Source of the DNA: CAYVMN01 sp043808585
Lineage (GTDB): Bacteria > Desulfobacterota > DSM-4660 > Desulfatiglandales > Desulfatiglandaceae
Direction: 5' to 3'
Assembly: GCA_043808585.1 (NCBI GenBank)
Contig: JAZDES010000224.1
Location: 1 to 64,000, forward strand
Length of the DNA stretch: 64,000 bases
This document shows, piece after piece, positions 8,293 to 16,944 of the stretch. The notes under the pieces are model-generated. The model was given only the letters and a program-made list of their open reading frames with translations, searched no databases and had not been told where the DNA came from. Positions within the stretch are counted from its first letter, which is position 1. Every line of letters begins with the position of its first letter. The translations under genes and the position numbers were made by a program.

Positions 8293-9525
8293 ATGGAGTC
8301 AGCAGCAACAGTTCTTTTGGTAGCTACAATGGATACCAAATGGGAGGAGGCCCTCTACATCGAAAGATGCCTGAAACAGGCAGGAGTTAATGTCCTTATC
8401 CTGGATGGAGGGATCAGGGGAGAGAGCCCTGTTTCGGTGAGCATTGGTCGGGAACAAGTGGCCATGGCAGGAGGCCGGACCTTGGCCCAGGTCCAGGGAA
8501 TAGGGCACGAAGGAAAGGCGCTCGATGTGATGATCCAAGGCGCCATTTTTCACGCCCTAGGTCTTTACCGGCAGCGGGAGATTCAGGGTGTCATCGGGCT
8601 GGGCGGATCCATGGGAACGACTCTCGGCACAGGGGTCATGCGTTCTTTTCGGGTCGGGGTGCCCAAGATCATGATCTCCACCATGGCCTCACGGGACACA
8701 CGGGCCTTCGTGGGTACCAAGGATGTAGCGATGTTCCATTCGGTCTGCGATCTATCGGGGCTTAATCGCATTACAAGAGCTATATTGCGGAACGGGGCCA
8801 TGGCCCTGGCAGGTATGGTGTTGGGGGAAGTGCAAGAGACCCCTTCAGACAAACCCCCAGTGATCCTTTCGACGTTGGGGACCACAGAGGCCTGCGCCAA
8901 GACAGTATCAAAGAGCCTAGAGAGGGAAGGAAGAGAGGTGATCATCTTTCATACCGTGGGGGCAGGCGGTATGGCCATGGAAGAGACGATCCATGAGGAG
9001 GAGATCGAGGCGGTGCTTGATCTGTCCCTTCATGAGATCGGGGATCACCTCTTTGGCGGGGACTATGACTCAGGGCCGGGGCGCGGATCGGCTGCATTGG
9101 AAAAAGGCGTGCCCACAGTCTTGGTGCCAGGCAACATCGACTTTCTGGTGACAGGTCCGATAGAGGAGGCCATAAAACGCTTTCCCGGTCGGCCGTACCA
9201 TGTGCACAATTCCGCTATCACCGTCGTCCGTACGGACCATAGAGAGATAGAAACCCTCGCAAGGCATCTGGCAGGTCTCTGCAATTCGGCCAGGGGGCCG
9301 CTGGCCCTATTGGTCCCAATGGGAGGGTTTTCTGCCTTTGACTCAAAGGGTGGGCCTTTGCATGATCCGGAGGGGCCGGGGCTTTTTTCGAAGACCCTGA
9401 AGGAGAACCTCTCAGTGGATTCGACGCTACACCTTTTGCCTTACCACATAAATGATCCCGAGTTCGCAAGCGCTGTGATTGACACTATAAAGACCCTTGT
9501 CTGCAACAGGGCCTCTGCGGCATGA
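8293..9525 (+). CDS. Tm-1-like ATP-binding domain protein (UPF0261)
   Basis: 410 aa, full length for UPF0261. Family segments are visible: LVATMDTKWEEA at the N-terminus, IGLGGSMGTTLGTGVMR (about 97-113), STMASRDTRAFVG, and in the second half a Gly-rich SxLGTTEAC segment and FHTVGAGGMAMEE. Plant Tm-1 binds ATP and blocks a viral replicase; the bacterial role is unknown. These genes often occur beside catabolic enzymes. Strong GGAGGAGG Shine-Dalgarno just upstream of ATG 8293. The next gene begins a molybdenum hydroxylase operon after 132 nt. Confidence 0.9.
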   Translation: MESAATVLLVATMDTKWEEALYIERCLKQAGVNVLILDGGIRGESPVSVSIGREQVAMAGGRTLAQVQGIGHEGKALDVMIQGAIFHALGLYRQREIQGVIGLGGSMGTTLGTGVMRSFRVGVPKIMISTMASRDTRAFVGTKDVAMFHSVCDLSGLNRITRAILRNGAMALAGMVLGEVQETPSDKPPVILSTLGTTEACAKTVSKSLEREGREVIIFHTVGAGGMAMEETIHEEEIEAVLDLSLHEIGDHLFGGDYDSGPGRGSAALEKGVPTVLVPGNIDFLVTGPIEEAIKRFPGRPYHVHNSAITVVRTDHREIETLARHLAGLCNSARGPLALLVPMGGFSAFDSKGGPLHDPEGPGLFSKTLKENLSVDSTLHLLPYHINDPEFASAVIDTIKTLVCNRASAA

Positions 9526-9657
9526 GGGCCGTATGATATTGACAGGCCTTGGGGAATCATATAAGAACGACCTTGTTAAGTCCGAATTATAGTGGATTTT
9601 TGATGATCCCGGCCCACCACATATGGCTTTCTCGTCCAATTCCGGAAAAGGATTCAT

Positions 9658-10680
9658 ATGCACCTTCCCAGATTTAGGCACCTGCGTCCATCGTCCCTAG
9701 AAGAGGGTGTTCAAATACTTAAAGATTATGGCCCGAAGGCACGGGTATTTGCAGGGGGAACCGACCTATTTCCGCGCATGAAGTACGGTCTTGTTAGCCC
9801 TGAGGTGGTAGTCAGCCTGAAAGGGATACCCTCAAAGCCCCCGGAAGTGGGTCCTGATGGCGCCTTGTATCTGGATGCCCTGACGACCCTGGCGGACGTG
9901 GCTTTTTCGCCTCTGGTGTTAGACAGGGTCCCTATCCTGTCAGAGGCCGCCTTGAGCGTAGGTTCCCATCAGATCCGACAGATGGGGACGCTGGGTGGCA
10001 ATATCTGCCTGGAGACCCGTTGTTCCTATTATAACCAAAGCCATACCTTCCAATTCGTGGAGCCGTGTTTTAAGCGGAAAGGGGAGCGATGCTACCTCCT
10101 TCCCAAAGGGAACAGGTGCTGTGCCGTCTTTTGTGGAGATACTGCCCCTGCGCTGATTTCGCTGGGGGCGCTTGTGAATATAACAGGCCCTGAAGGGAAC
10201 CGCCGGGCGCCCCTTGAGGGGCTTTATACCGGGGACCCAGTTAAACCAGTCGGCATTTCCCATGAAGAGATCTTGACGGGAGTGCTGGTGCCGGGCCGAC
10301 CCAATGAATTGGGCGGGTCATTTGTCAGGTTTACCTTGCGCGGGGGGCTGGAGTTTGCAGCCCTTAATCTGGCAGTTATGCTTGACATGGAGAAAGACGG
10401 GGATATCTGCCATGAGGCGCGTATCACTGTCGGGGCGATCAGGGCGGCCCCCATGCGGATGGTCAATGCCGAAGAAGCCCTTAGGGAAAGATCCCTGTCA
10501 AAGGAGCAAATAGAGGAAGCAGCCAATCTGGCCGTCTCTGAGGCCCACCCGTTTCCGCATCATGGATATACGGCCGCTTACCTCAGAGAGTGCCTGCGGG
10601 TGCATGCCCGGCGGGCCATTGAAGTGGCAGCCGGTCGTATCAGGGGCCCAAGGAAAGGATCTTATGAAGCAGATAATTGA
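9658..10680 (+). CDS. Molybdenum hydroxylase FAD subunit with extra [4Fe-4S] loop (HcrB-like)
   Basis: 340 aa. The N-terminal FAD-binding PCMH domain has the pyrophosphate motif FAGGTDLFPRMK (31-42) and TLGGNICLETR (111-121); the CO-dehydrogenase flavoprotein C-terminal domain follows. Between residues 117 and 159 there is an inserted cysteine-rich loop with C122, C137, C145, C154/C155 and C159. In 4-hydroxybenzoyl-CoA reductase the beta subunit carries a [4Fe-4S] cluster on cysteines with nearly the same spacing, and ordinary xanthine dehydrogenase FAD subunits lack it. It overlaps the next gene by 17 nt, so the subunits are translationally coupled. Confidence 0.88.
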   Translation: MHLPRFRHLRPSSLEEGVQILKDYGPKARVFAGGTDLFPRMKYGLVSPEVVVSLKGIPSKPPEVGPDGALYLDALTTLADVAFSPLVLDRVPILSEAALSVGSHQIRQMGTLGGNICLETRCSYYNQSHTFQFVEPCFKRKGERCYLLPKGNRCCAVFCGDTAPALISLGALVNITGPEGNRRAPLEGLYTGDPVKPVGISHEEILTGVLVPGRPNELGGSFVRFTLRGGLEFAALNLAVMLDMEKDGDICHEARITVGAIRAAPMRMVNAEEALRERSLSKEQIEEAANLAVSEAHPFPHHGYTAAYLRECLRVHARRAIEVAAGRIRGPRKGSYEADN

Positions 10681-11167
10681 GCTTTCGGTTAACGGTGAAT
10701 CATATGAACTGGCCGTGGAGCCCCAGGCCACACTGCTGGAGGTCCTCCGGAATCATCTTAGCCTTACCGGAACCAAAGAGTCCTGTGGAACAGGGGAGTG
10801 CGGCTCATGTACAGTCCTGATTGACCGCAGAGCGGTCCTCTCCTGTCTCACCCTGGCTGTGGACTGCCCGGGACATGATATAATCACCATAGAAGGACTT
10901 GCCCATGGGGAACGACTCTCAATTGTTCAGCAGGCCTTTCACGATTGTGGCGCCATTCAGTGTGGATTCTGCACGCCGGGAATGGTGTTGTCCGTAACGG
11001 CCTTACTGGAAGAAGTTCCGAGTCCCACGGGAGAAGAGATAAAGAAGGCCCTCGAAGGGCACCTGTGTCGGTGTACCGGTTACAACAAGATTATTGAAGC
11101 GGTAAAAAGGGCGGCCGCGCAGATGCTTGCAGAGGGGGAGCAAAAGAGAGATCAATATGGGCGATAG
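10664..11167 (+). CDS. Molybdenum hydroxylase [2Fe-2S] subunit
   Basis: 167 aa with both iron-sulfur domains of the xanthine dehydrogenase small subunit: a plant-ferredoxin type cluster (CGTGECGSCTV, then C at LSCL) and the helical-domain cluster (CGFCTPGM .. CRCTGY). It passes electrons between the Mo site and the FAD subunit. The ATG at 10664 overlaps the end of the FAD-subunit gene and gives the expected short N-terminus MKQIIELSVNG. Its last codons overlap the start of the large subunit gene. Confidence 0.95.
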   Translation: MKQIIELSVNGESYELAVEPQATLLEVLRNHLSLTGTKESCGTGECGSCTVLIDRRAVLSCLTLAVDCPGHDIITIEGLAHGERLSIVQQAFHDCGAIQCGFCTPGMVLSVTALLEEVPSPTGEEIKKALEGHLCRCTGYNKIIEAVKRAAAQMLAEGEQKRDQYGR

Positions 11168-13493
11168 GTTAGATTACGTAGGACAACGCATTCCGCGAAA
11201 GGATGGGCCTGAAAAGGTGACCGGCCGTGCCAGATACACCGCAGACATCCAACTTCCGGGGATGCTTGTGGGCCGTATCCTCCGAAGCCCCTTACCCCAT
11301 GCTCGGATCCTCAATGTGGATGTGTCCAGGGCCAGGGGATTGAAAGGTGTCAAGGCTATCATAACGGCCAAAGATACGCCCGGGATCAGACACGGTTTCG
11401 TTGAGACGCCACGATACCCTCCTGATCAGTATCCCCTGGCAACGGACAAGGTACGTTTTGTGGGTGAGGAAATAGCCGCGGTGGCGGCCGCAGACCCTTA
11501 CGTGGCTGAAGAGGCCTTAGAACTCATTAAGGTTGATTACGAGCCCCTGCCCGCTGTCTTTGACCCTGAAGAGGCCATGAAGCCCGGGGCCCCCGAGATC
11601 CATCCCACTCATCCAAAGGTCCGTGAACCTTTTAGCAACGTTGGGGGAAAGACCGAGACAGAATGGGGTGATGTTGAGGCCGGGTTTTCCGGGTCAGACT
11701 ATGTGCGAGAGGACCGGTTTGAGAGCCATATAAGGACCCATGGATATCTGGAGCCCCAGGTGACGGTAGCAAGCTTAGAGCCAGGGGGCAAGCTTAACCT
11801 GTTTACCTCATCTCAGGGGCCTTTTATAAAGAGGGCCAAACTGGCCCGTACCCTGGGTCTTCCCTTCTCCGCCGTCAGGGTTCAGAAGGCCTATGTAGGC
11901 GGGGCATTTGGTGGGAAGATAGACCTTTTCTCCCACGAATTTTGTGCCGCCCTGCTGTCCATGAAAACGGCCCGACCTGTCAAGATAGAGGCCTCACGGG
12001 AAGAGATCTTTTCCTCCTACCGTCACGGCCAACCCCTTATTGTGGAGCTAAAGACCGGGGTAAAGAAGGATGGGACGCTTTTGGCCCAACAGGTCCGCGT
12101 TATTAATAATTGCGGGGGTTACAGGGGCAGCGGTGTGGTGATTATTTTTCTGGCCTGGGGCTTTGTTATGCTCCCCTATCGTCTCCCCAACCTCAAGTAC
12201 GAGGGTTATTCCGTATATACCAATAATCCGGTGCGGGCGCCCCAGAGGGGTCATGGCGCCCCGCAGGTCCGGTTCGCCGTTGAATCACAGCTGGACATGA
12301 TTGCCGAAGAACTGGGAATAGACCCGGTGGAAATCAGACTCAGAAATGCCCGTCAGGCAGGGGAGTGGCTCCCCAACGGCGACAATGTCCATAACTGCGG
12401 CCTCAGGGAGTGTATTGAAAAGGCGGCAGATCATACCTCCTTCCGAAAGAGATATGGCCAGGCGGCACTCGCTCCTTCCACCGATACCCGAATAAAGCAG
12501 GGGATAGGAATGGGGGTAAGCTCCTACTTCGGCGGTTCCCTGATCTACCCCAACAGTTCGTCAGTTGTGGTCAAAATGAACGATGATGGCACACTGACCA
12601 TGCTCACAGGGGCCCTGGACATCGGCCAAGGTGCAGAGACAATCCTTTCCCAGATTGTTGCTGAGGAGCTTAAGGTCCCGGTGGAAGAGATCCAGGTGAT
12701 TGCGGCAGATACGGAGACGACCCCTGTAGATATCGGGGCGTGGATCAGCGGCGGGGCCTATGTCTCGGGCAATGCCGCGCGGGAGGCTGCCACTCAGGTG
12801 CGAAAGAAGCTGCTCGAGATTGCGGCAGAGAAAATGGAGGCCTACGTCGGGGATCTGGCCTTGGAGAATAAGGGCATTGTTGTAAAGGGATCCCCCCACA
12901 AGAGGCTTACCTATGAGGAACTGGTGGCAACGAGCGTACAAAAATATCACGGGGATCCAATAATTGGGGAAGGGCACTGGCGCACCATGCGGGATGAGCC
13001 CTATCATCCGAGTCTGGCCACCACAAAGGGCCGCTGGAGCGAAAACTATGCCTTTGACGTACAGGTTGCCGAGGTAGAGGTTGATGTGGATACCGGTAAG
13101 GCTCGCCTGGTGTGGGCGGTAACAGCCCACGATTGCGGGTTTCCGATAAACCCCCTCTTGGTGGAAGGGCAAATTGATGGGCAGGTATCCATGGCACTGG
13201 GCCATGCCTTCATGGAAGAGGTGATAATGGAGGAGGGGCGGACCGTAAATCCCAACTGGCTGGAATATAGAATGCCCACTATCCATAATGTGGCTGTCTC
13301 AGAGTATATCGATGTAATTACTGAGCAGTACGGAAGAGATCGGGCTTATCGAACCAAGGGGGTGGGAGAAGGGTATGTCTCAGCCATACTGGCTGCAATT
13401 GCCAACGCAATCTATGATGCAGTGGGGATTCGGCTTTATTCCACTCCTTTCACCCCGGAAAAGATCCTGAGGGGATTGGGGAAAATTAAGTGA
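11157..13493 (+). CDS. Molybdenum hydroxylase large (molybdopterin-binding) subunit
   Basis: 778 aa, xanthine dehydrogenase/aldehyde oxidase/4-hydroxybenzoyl-CoA reductase superfamily. Starts with the typical VGQRIPRKDGPEKVTG (ATG 11157). Molybdopterin-contacting motifs: VGGAFGGK near residue 250, and the C-terminal KGVGEGY carrying the invariant active-site Glu. Catalyses hydroxylation or reductive dehydroxylation of an aromatic or N-heterocyclic substrate. The subunit order FAD-FeS-Mo and the [4Fe-4S] loop of the FAD subunit point toward the hydroxybenzoyl-CoA reductase branch. The substrate is inferred only, not read from the sequence. Confidence 0.93.
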   Translation: MGDRLDYVGQRIPRKDGPEKVTGRARYTADIQLPGMLVGRILRSPLPHARILNVDVSRARGLKGVKAIITAKDTPGIRHGFVETPRYPPDQYPLATDKVRFVGEEIAAVAAADPYVAEEALELIKVDYEPLPAVFDPEEAMKPGAPEIHPTHPKVREPFSNVGGKTETEWGDVEAGFSGSDYVREDRFESHIRTHGYLEPQVTVASLEPGGKLNLFTSSQGPFIKRAKLARTLGLPFSAVRVQKAYVGGAFGGKIDLFSHEFCAALLSMKTARPVKIEASREEIFSSYRHGQPLIVELKTGVKKDGTLLAQQVRVINNCGGYRGSGVVIIFLAWGFVMLPYRLPNLKYEGYSVYTNNPVRAPQRGHGAPQVRFAVESQLDMIAEELGIDPVEIRLRNARQAGEWLPNGDNVHNCGLRECIEKAADHTSFRKRYGQAALAPSTDTRIKQGIGMGVSSYFGGSLIYPNSSSVVVKMNDDGTLTMLTGALDIGQGAETILSQIVAEELKVPVEEIQVIAADTETTPVDIGAWISGGAYVSGNAAREAATQVRKKLLEIAAEKMEAYVGDLALENKGIVVKGSPHKRLTYEELVATSVQKYHGDPIIGEGHWRTMRDEPYHPSLATTKGRWSENYAFDVQVAEVEVDVDTGKARLVWAVTAHDCGFPINPLLVEGQIDGQVSMALGHAFMEEVIMEEGRTVNPNWLEYRMPTIHNVAVSEYIDVITEQYGRDRAYRTKGVGEGYVSAILAAIANAIYDAVGIRLYSTPFTPEKILRGLGKIK

Positions 13494-13494
13494 A

Positions 13495-13562
13495 TTTTGG
13501 ATTTTGGATTGCGGAGGATTTGAAACTGATACTTGAAACTTGATACTTGAAACTTGAAATTT
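13495..13562. repeat. Heptanucleotide tandem repeats
   Basis: Period-7 tracts directly after the large-subunit stop: units of ATTTTGG (13497 on) and then units ACTTGAA/ACTTGAT from about 13530 to 13560. Non-coding. Followed at once by the family 1 hairpin repeat. Confidence 0.6.
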
Positions 13563-13566
13563 GGTA

Positions 13567-13659
13567 TCATTTTAGCCTTTTTCCGATCTCTCGTTTATCC
13601 GGGGCAATGAAGGTTAGAGAAACCCCCATTGCCCCGGTTTCAGAGCGCTAAGCTGTTAC
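13567..13659 (-). repeat. 93-bp hairpin repeat, family 1, copy C
   Basis: Reverse-orientation copy of the element at 698-790: left end TTTAGCCTTTTTCCGATC, right end GAGCGCTAAGCTGTTAC. The outer arms are inverted compared with copy A, but the core between GGGGCAATG and CATTGCCCC reads in the same direction on the + strand in both, so the core is flipped relative to its own arms. Confidence 0.85.
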
Positions 13660-13789
13660 GAAATTGGAAGCTGGGGATCGGTTAAAGGGGATGGGTTTTC
13701 AAAAAAATCTTTGAACTGGAGCATGGTCTACAGAGAACGCCGGCTTATTTTGGATGTTTATGGGCGACTGTTTGAGGGGGAGTGTCAAC

Positions 13790-15112
13790 ATGGAAAATGT
13801 GGTTTACTGGAAGAAGGAGATGGAGACCTTGCCGAGGGAAAGGCTGGAAGAACTCCAACTCAAACGGTTTAAGGAACAGATGCAGTATGTCTATGATCGC
13901 AGCCCAATGTACAGGAGAAAGTACGATGAGGCGGGGGTAAAATCATCAGACATACAAACGCTGGATGACATTTGTAAGCTCCCGTTCACCTTGAAGGAGG
14001 AACTGCGGGAGAGTCAGGCCCAGCATCCTCCATGGGGGGATTTTCCTTGTATTCCGCCTGAAGAGGGTGTGCGAGTATTTCAGACTACAGGGACCACGGG
14101 TATCCCTGTGAAGGTCCTCCTCAATAAGAACGACTGGACTGTCCATTTCTACGAACAGTTCATGCACTTCATGAACGGTTACGGAATAAAGACATCTGAT
14201 ATCCTCTTTGTACCGTTTGGCTATGGTCTCTACATAGCGTGGTGGGGTTTTCAGGCCGCGCTGGAGCAGGCGGGGGTGATGATCGTACCGGGGGGCGCCC
14301 AATCCACCCAGGATAGGGTAAGAAATGTCTTTGAATGGGGGGCAACCGTTGTCTGCGGCACACCCACCTACTTGCTCTATCTAGGGGATACCGCCAACAA
14401 AATGGGCACGCCGCTCAGGGATTCGGCAGTGAGGATCGTGGTTGCGGCAGGGGAGCCCGGGGCCAATGTCCCTTCCACCAAGAAGGCAATAGAGGATCTT
14501 TGGGGCGCCAGATGTTACGACAATATCGGCTCCACAGAGATCTCCAACTTCGGTTTCGAATGTGTGGCCCAGAAAGGGACACATGTAATCGAGACCATGT
14601 TCCTTGCAGAATGCCTCGATCCAGAGACCCTTGCCCCGGTTGAGCCCGGTGAGATTGGGGAACTGGTGCTCTCTAACCTTTGCACTGAAAGTGTACCCCT
14701 TTTACGTTACAGGATGAAGGATCTGGTCCGGTTCAACAAAGGGGTCTGCGAATGCGGTCGGACATTCCTACGGCTCGATGGGGGTATCCTCGGTCGATCC
14801 GATGACATGTTTCAGTTCGCAGGCGTCAATATCTTCCCTTCTGCCATAGAGAACCTTATCAGAGATATGGAGGAATTCTCCAACGAGTATCAGTTGGTGG
14901 TCCCAAAGATGGGGAGCGGAAGGCATCTTAAGGTCCGCGTTGAACCTGCCACGTCCGAGATTTCAAAGGATAGAATGGAGCAGGCTGTCAGGCGGTTTAT
15001 CGAGACCGTCAAATACCAGATTACGGTTACTCCTGACGTTGAGATTGTGGAGATCGGAGAATTGCCCAGGTTCGAGCTAAAGGCCAAACGAGTGGTGCGA
15101 GAGGAGAGGTAA
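13790..15112 (+). CDS. Phenylacetate-CoA ligase family AMP-forming acyl-CoA ligase
   Basis: 440 aa, the size of PaaK-type ligases. AMP-binding P-loop-like motif FQTTGTTGIPVKV (about residues 97-109), a second ATP motif YDNIGSTEISN, and the family C-terminal domain (GRSDDMFQFAGVNIFPSAIE). It activates an aryl or arylacetic acid to its CoA thioester with ATP. Start ATG 13790 follows GAGGGGGAG. Its position behind a 4-hydroxybenzoyl-CoA reductase-like enzyme suggests that it makes the CoA ester handled in the same pathway; that link is inference. Confidence 0.9.
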   Translation: MENVVYWKKEMETLPRERLEELQLKRFKEQMQYVYDRSPMYRRKYDEAGVKSSDIQTLDDICKLPFTLKEELRESQAQHPPWGDFPCIPPEEGVRVFQTTGTTGIPVKVLLNKNDWTVHFYEQFMHFMNGYGIKTSDILFVPFGYGLYIAWWGFQAALEQAGVMIVPGGAQSTQDRVRNVFEWGATVVCGTPTYLLYLGDTANKMGTPLRDSAVRIVVAAGEPGANVPSTKKAIEDLWGARCYDNIGSTEISNFGFECVAQKGTHVIETMFLAECLDPETLAPVEPGEIGELVLSNLCTESVPLLRYRMKDLVRFNKGVCECGRTFLRLDGGILGRSDDMFQFAGVNIFPSAIENLIRDMEEFSNEYQLVVPKMGSGRHLKVRVEPATSEISKDRMEQAVRRFIETVKYQITVTPDVEIVEIGELPRFELKAKRVVREER

Positions 15113-15117
15113 GGACA

Positions 15118-15954
15118 ATGAAATGGAAGCAGTTCTTCAGGCCAGTAAGTTCTATGGACACTGATGAGGCCAGGGCCTACATGAGCCGAGAAAAGGAAGG
15201 GAGCTATACGCTCTTGGACGTGCGCGAGCCAGGGGAATACCGAAAGGGCCACATACCGGGGGCCAAACTAATCCCCCTATCTGAACTCCCTGACCGGATA
15301 GGGGAACTGGATCCTGGAAAACCTCTCATTACCTACTGAGCGGTTGGCGGGCGCAGCCGTGCTGCTGCGCAGCTTCTTGAAGGTCAGGGTTTCAAGGAGG
15401 TCTACAACCTCAAAGGAGGCATTGAGGCCTGGGAGGGGCTTACGGCAATCGGCCCTGTCGAGATGGGCATGGAACGGTTAAGGGGGGACGAGACTCCGGA
15501 AGAGATTATTACACTCGCCTACGGCATGGAAGAGGGGCTTGCACGCCTTTACAGAATCGTGGCGCAGAGGGAAGAAAACGCCGATGTGGCCGGTCTGCTA
15601 GTAAAGTTGTCCGGATTTGAAGAGAAACACAAACAAAGGCTTTTCGAACTATATGTGACTATGAATGACTCTGTTATGGACAGGCAATCATTTGAAGAAG
15701 GGATAGTATCAGACATGATGGAGGGAGGTTTTACAACGGACGAGTTTTTGGAGCAGAATCGTGCGGCAATGGAGACTATGCCGGGTGTGATCAATGTGGC
15801 CATGATGCTCGAGACGCAGGCCCTGGACCTCTATTTGAGGTATTCACATAGGGCAGAAGAGAAGAGGAGCAAGGAGGTCTTGTTCGGTATAGCAGAGGAA
15901 GAAAAGGCCCACCTGAAGGCCCTGGGGGCTATCATGGACAAGCATCGTCAATAG
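15118..15954 (+). CDS. Rhodanese-ferritin-like fusion selenoprotein (UGA-Sec74)
   Basis: 278 aa if UGA at 15337-15339 is read as selenocysteine. Residues about 10-110 are a rhodanese domain (LLDVREPGEYRKGHIPGA, then LITY-U-AVGGRSRAAAQ). UGA sits exactly where rhodaneses have the catalytic cysteine (usual YCxxGxRS), and the frame runs on without a gap to NLKGGIEAW. Residues about 125-278 are a ferritin-like four-helix domain with two ExxH motifs (FEEKH, EEEKAH) suited to a di-iron site. A perfect hairpin follows UGA at 15351-15370. Alternative: a nonsense mutation, with a separate ferritin-like product starting near 15463. Lies 5 nt after the ligase gene. Confidence 0.85.
15340..15376 (+). promoter_or_regulatory. 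SECIS-like hairpin after UGA in rhodanese-ferritin gene
   Basis: Directly downstream of the in-frame UGA, GCGCAGC (15351-15357) pairs perfectly with GCTGCGC (15364-15370) around a 6-nt loop CGTGCT. The loop starts 19 nt after the UGA, within the range of bacterial SECIS elements bound by SelB, and has G in its first two positions. Supports selenocysteine insertion. Confidence 0.7.
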
Positions 15955-15987
15955 GGACTGGGTGTTTATGTCTCCCGGAGAGGGAAG

Positions 15988-16782
15988 ATGTTTGAACTGT
16001 CAGGATCTGCTATCAGGATCTTGTTTTTCTGGGGAGGGATTCTCTTTTTCCTGATCCTGGAGATACTGGTTCCCTACAGGAAGAGTAGCGTATCGAAACT
16101 GAAGCGATGGATAAATAACCTCGCCCTCACCCTCTTTAACAGTATACTAGTCCGCCTGATCTTCTCTGCCGCCATATTGGGCACGGCGACCTATACGGAA
16201 ACACATAAGTTAGGTGTTCTTCATATGTTACAGGCGCCAACATGGCTGAGGATCGTCTTTACAGTGGTATTCATGGATTTTGTTCTGTATGTCTGGCATC
16301 TCCTGAACCATGAGATACCGCTTCTGTGGAGGTTCCACAGGGTACATCATAGCGATCTAAATATGGATGTATCCACAGCCACCCGCTTTCATTTCGGCGA
16401 ACTTGCCATATCGGCCGTTATCAAGATTTCCCTGATTTTTTTCCTTGGTGCTAGCATAGAAGGCGTGTTGATCTTCGAGAGTGCAGTGGTATTGTGCGCC
16501 CAGTTTCACCACAGCAGTCTCAAAATACCCGAGTGGTTTGAAATGATATTCTTGATCCTTTTTGTACCCCCTTCCATGCATCGCATTCATCATTCAGTAA
16601 TCATAAAGGAAAGGGATACCAATTATGGTACCATCTCTTCTCTATGGGATCGGATCCTGGGCACTCTCCTGATGAAGGTGGATCAAGCCAAGATACGCAT
16701 CGGAGTGGGGGCATACCGAACCCCAAACAAGCTCAACCTACACCATTTGATTCTAATGCCCTTCACCAGGCCAATCAGATAG
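15988..16782 (+). CDS. Sterol desaturase/fatty acid hydroxylase family membrane protein
   Basis: 264 aa, four or more hydrophobic segments and the eight-histidine pattern of the integral-membrane di-iron hydroxylases: HLLNH (about 95-99), HRVHH (about 108-112), and late HH and HRIHH boxes. Members oxidise lipids or sterol-like substrates using O2. In a presumed anaerobe the substrate and oxidant are unclear. It lies 33 nt after the rhodanese-ferritin gene and may share its transcript. Confidence 0.88.
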   Translation: MFELSGSAIRILFFWGGILFFLILEILVPYRKSSVSKLKRWINNLALTLFNSILVRLIFSAAILGTATYTETHKLGVLHMLQAPTWLRIVFTVVFMDFVLYVWHLLNHEIPLLWRFHRVHHSDLNMDVSTATRFHFGELAISAVIKISLIFFLGASIEGVLIFESAVVLCAQFHHSSLKIPEWFEMIFLILFVPPSMHRIHHSVIIKERDTNYGTISSLWDRILGTLLMKVDQAKIRIGVGAYRTPNKLNLHHLILMPFTRPIR

Positions 16783-16944
16783 GGCTAGGGGCTGTAAAAA
16801 GACTCTTTTCAGACTGAGGCGCAAGCTACGGGGAATGTCCAGAAATTAATGATAAGGAGCACTAGTTTCAACTTCGTTGACAGAGACGCCTTTACGGACA
16901 AGAGTGTAGCCGTGGGGGGCGGACGGATGGTTGTATTTTAAAGG

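Noticed and set aside
12561..13286. 241-codon frame antisense to the molybdenum hydroxylase
   Set aside because: No motif, no ribosome site, inside a well supported gene.
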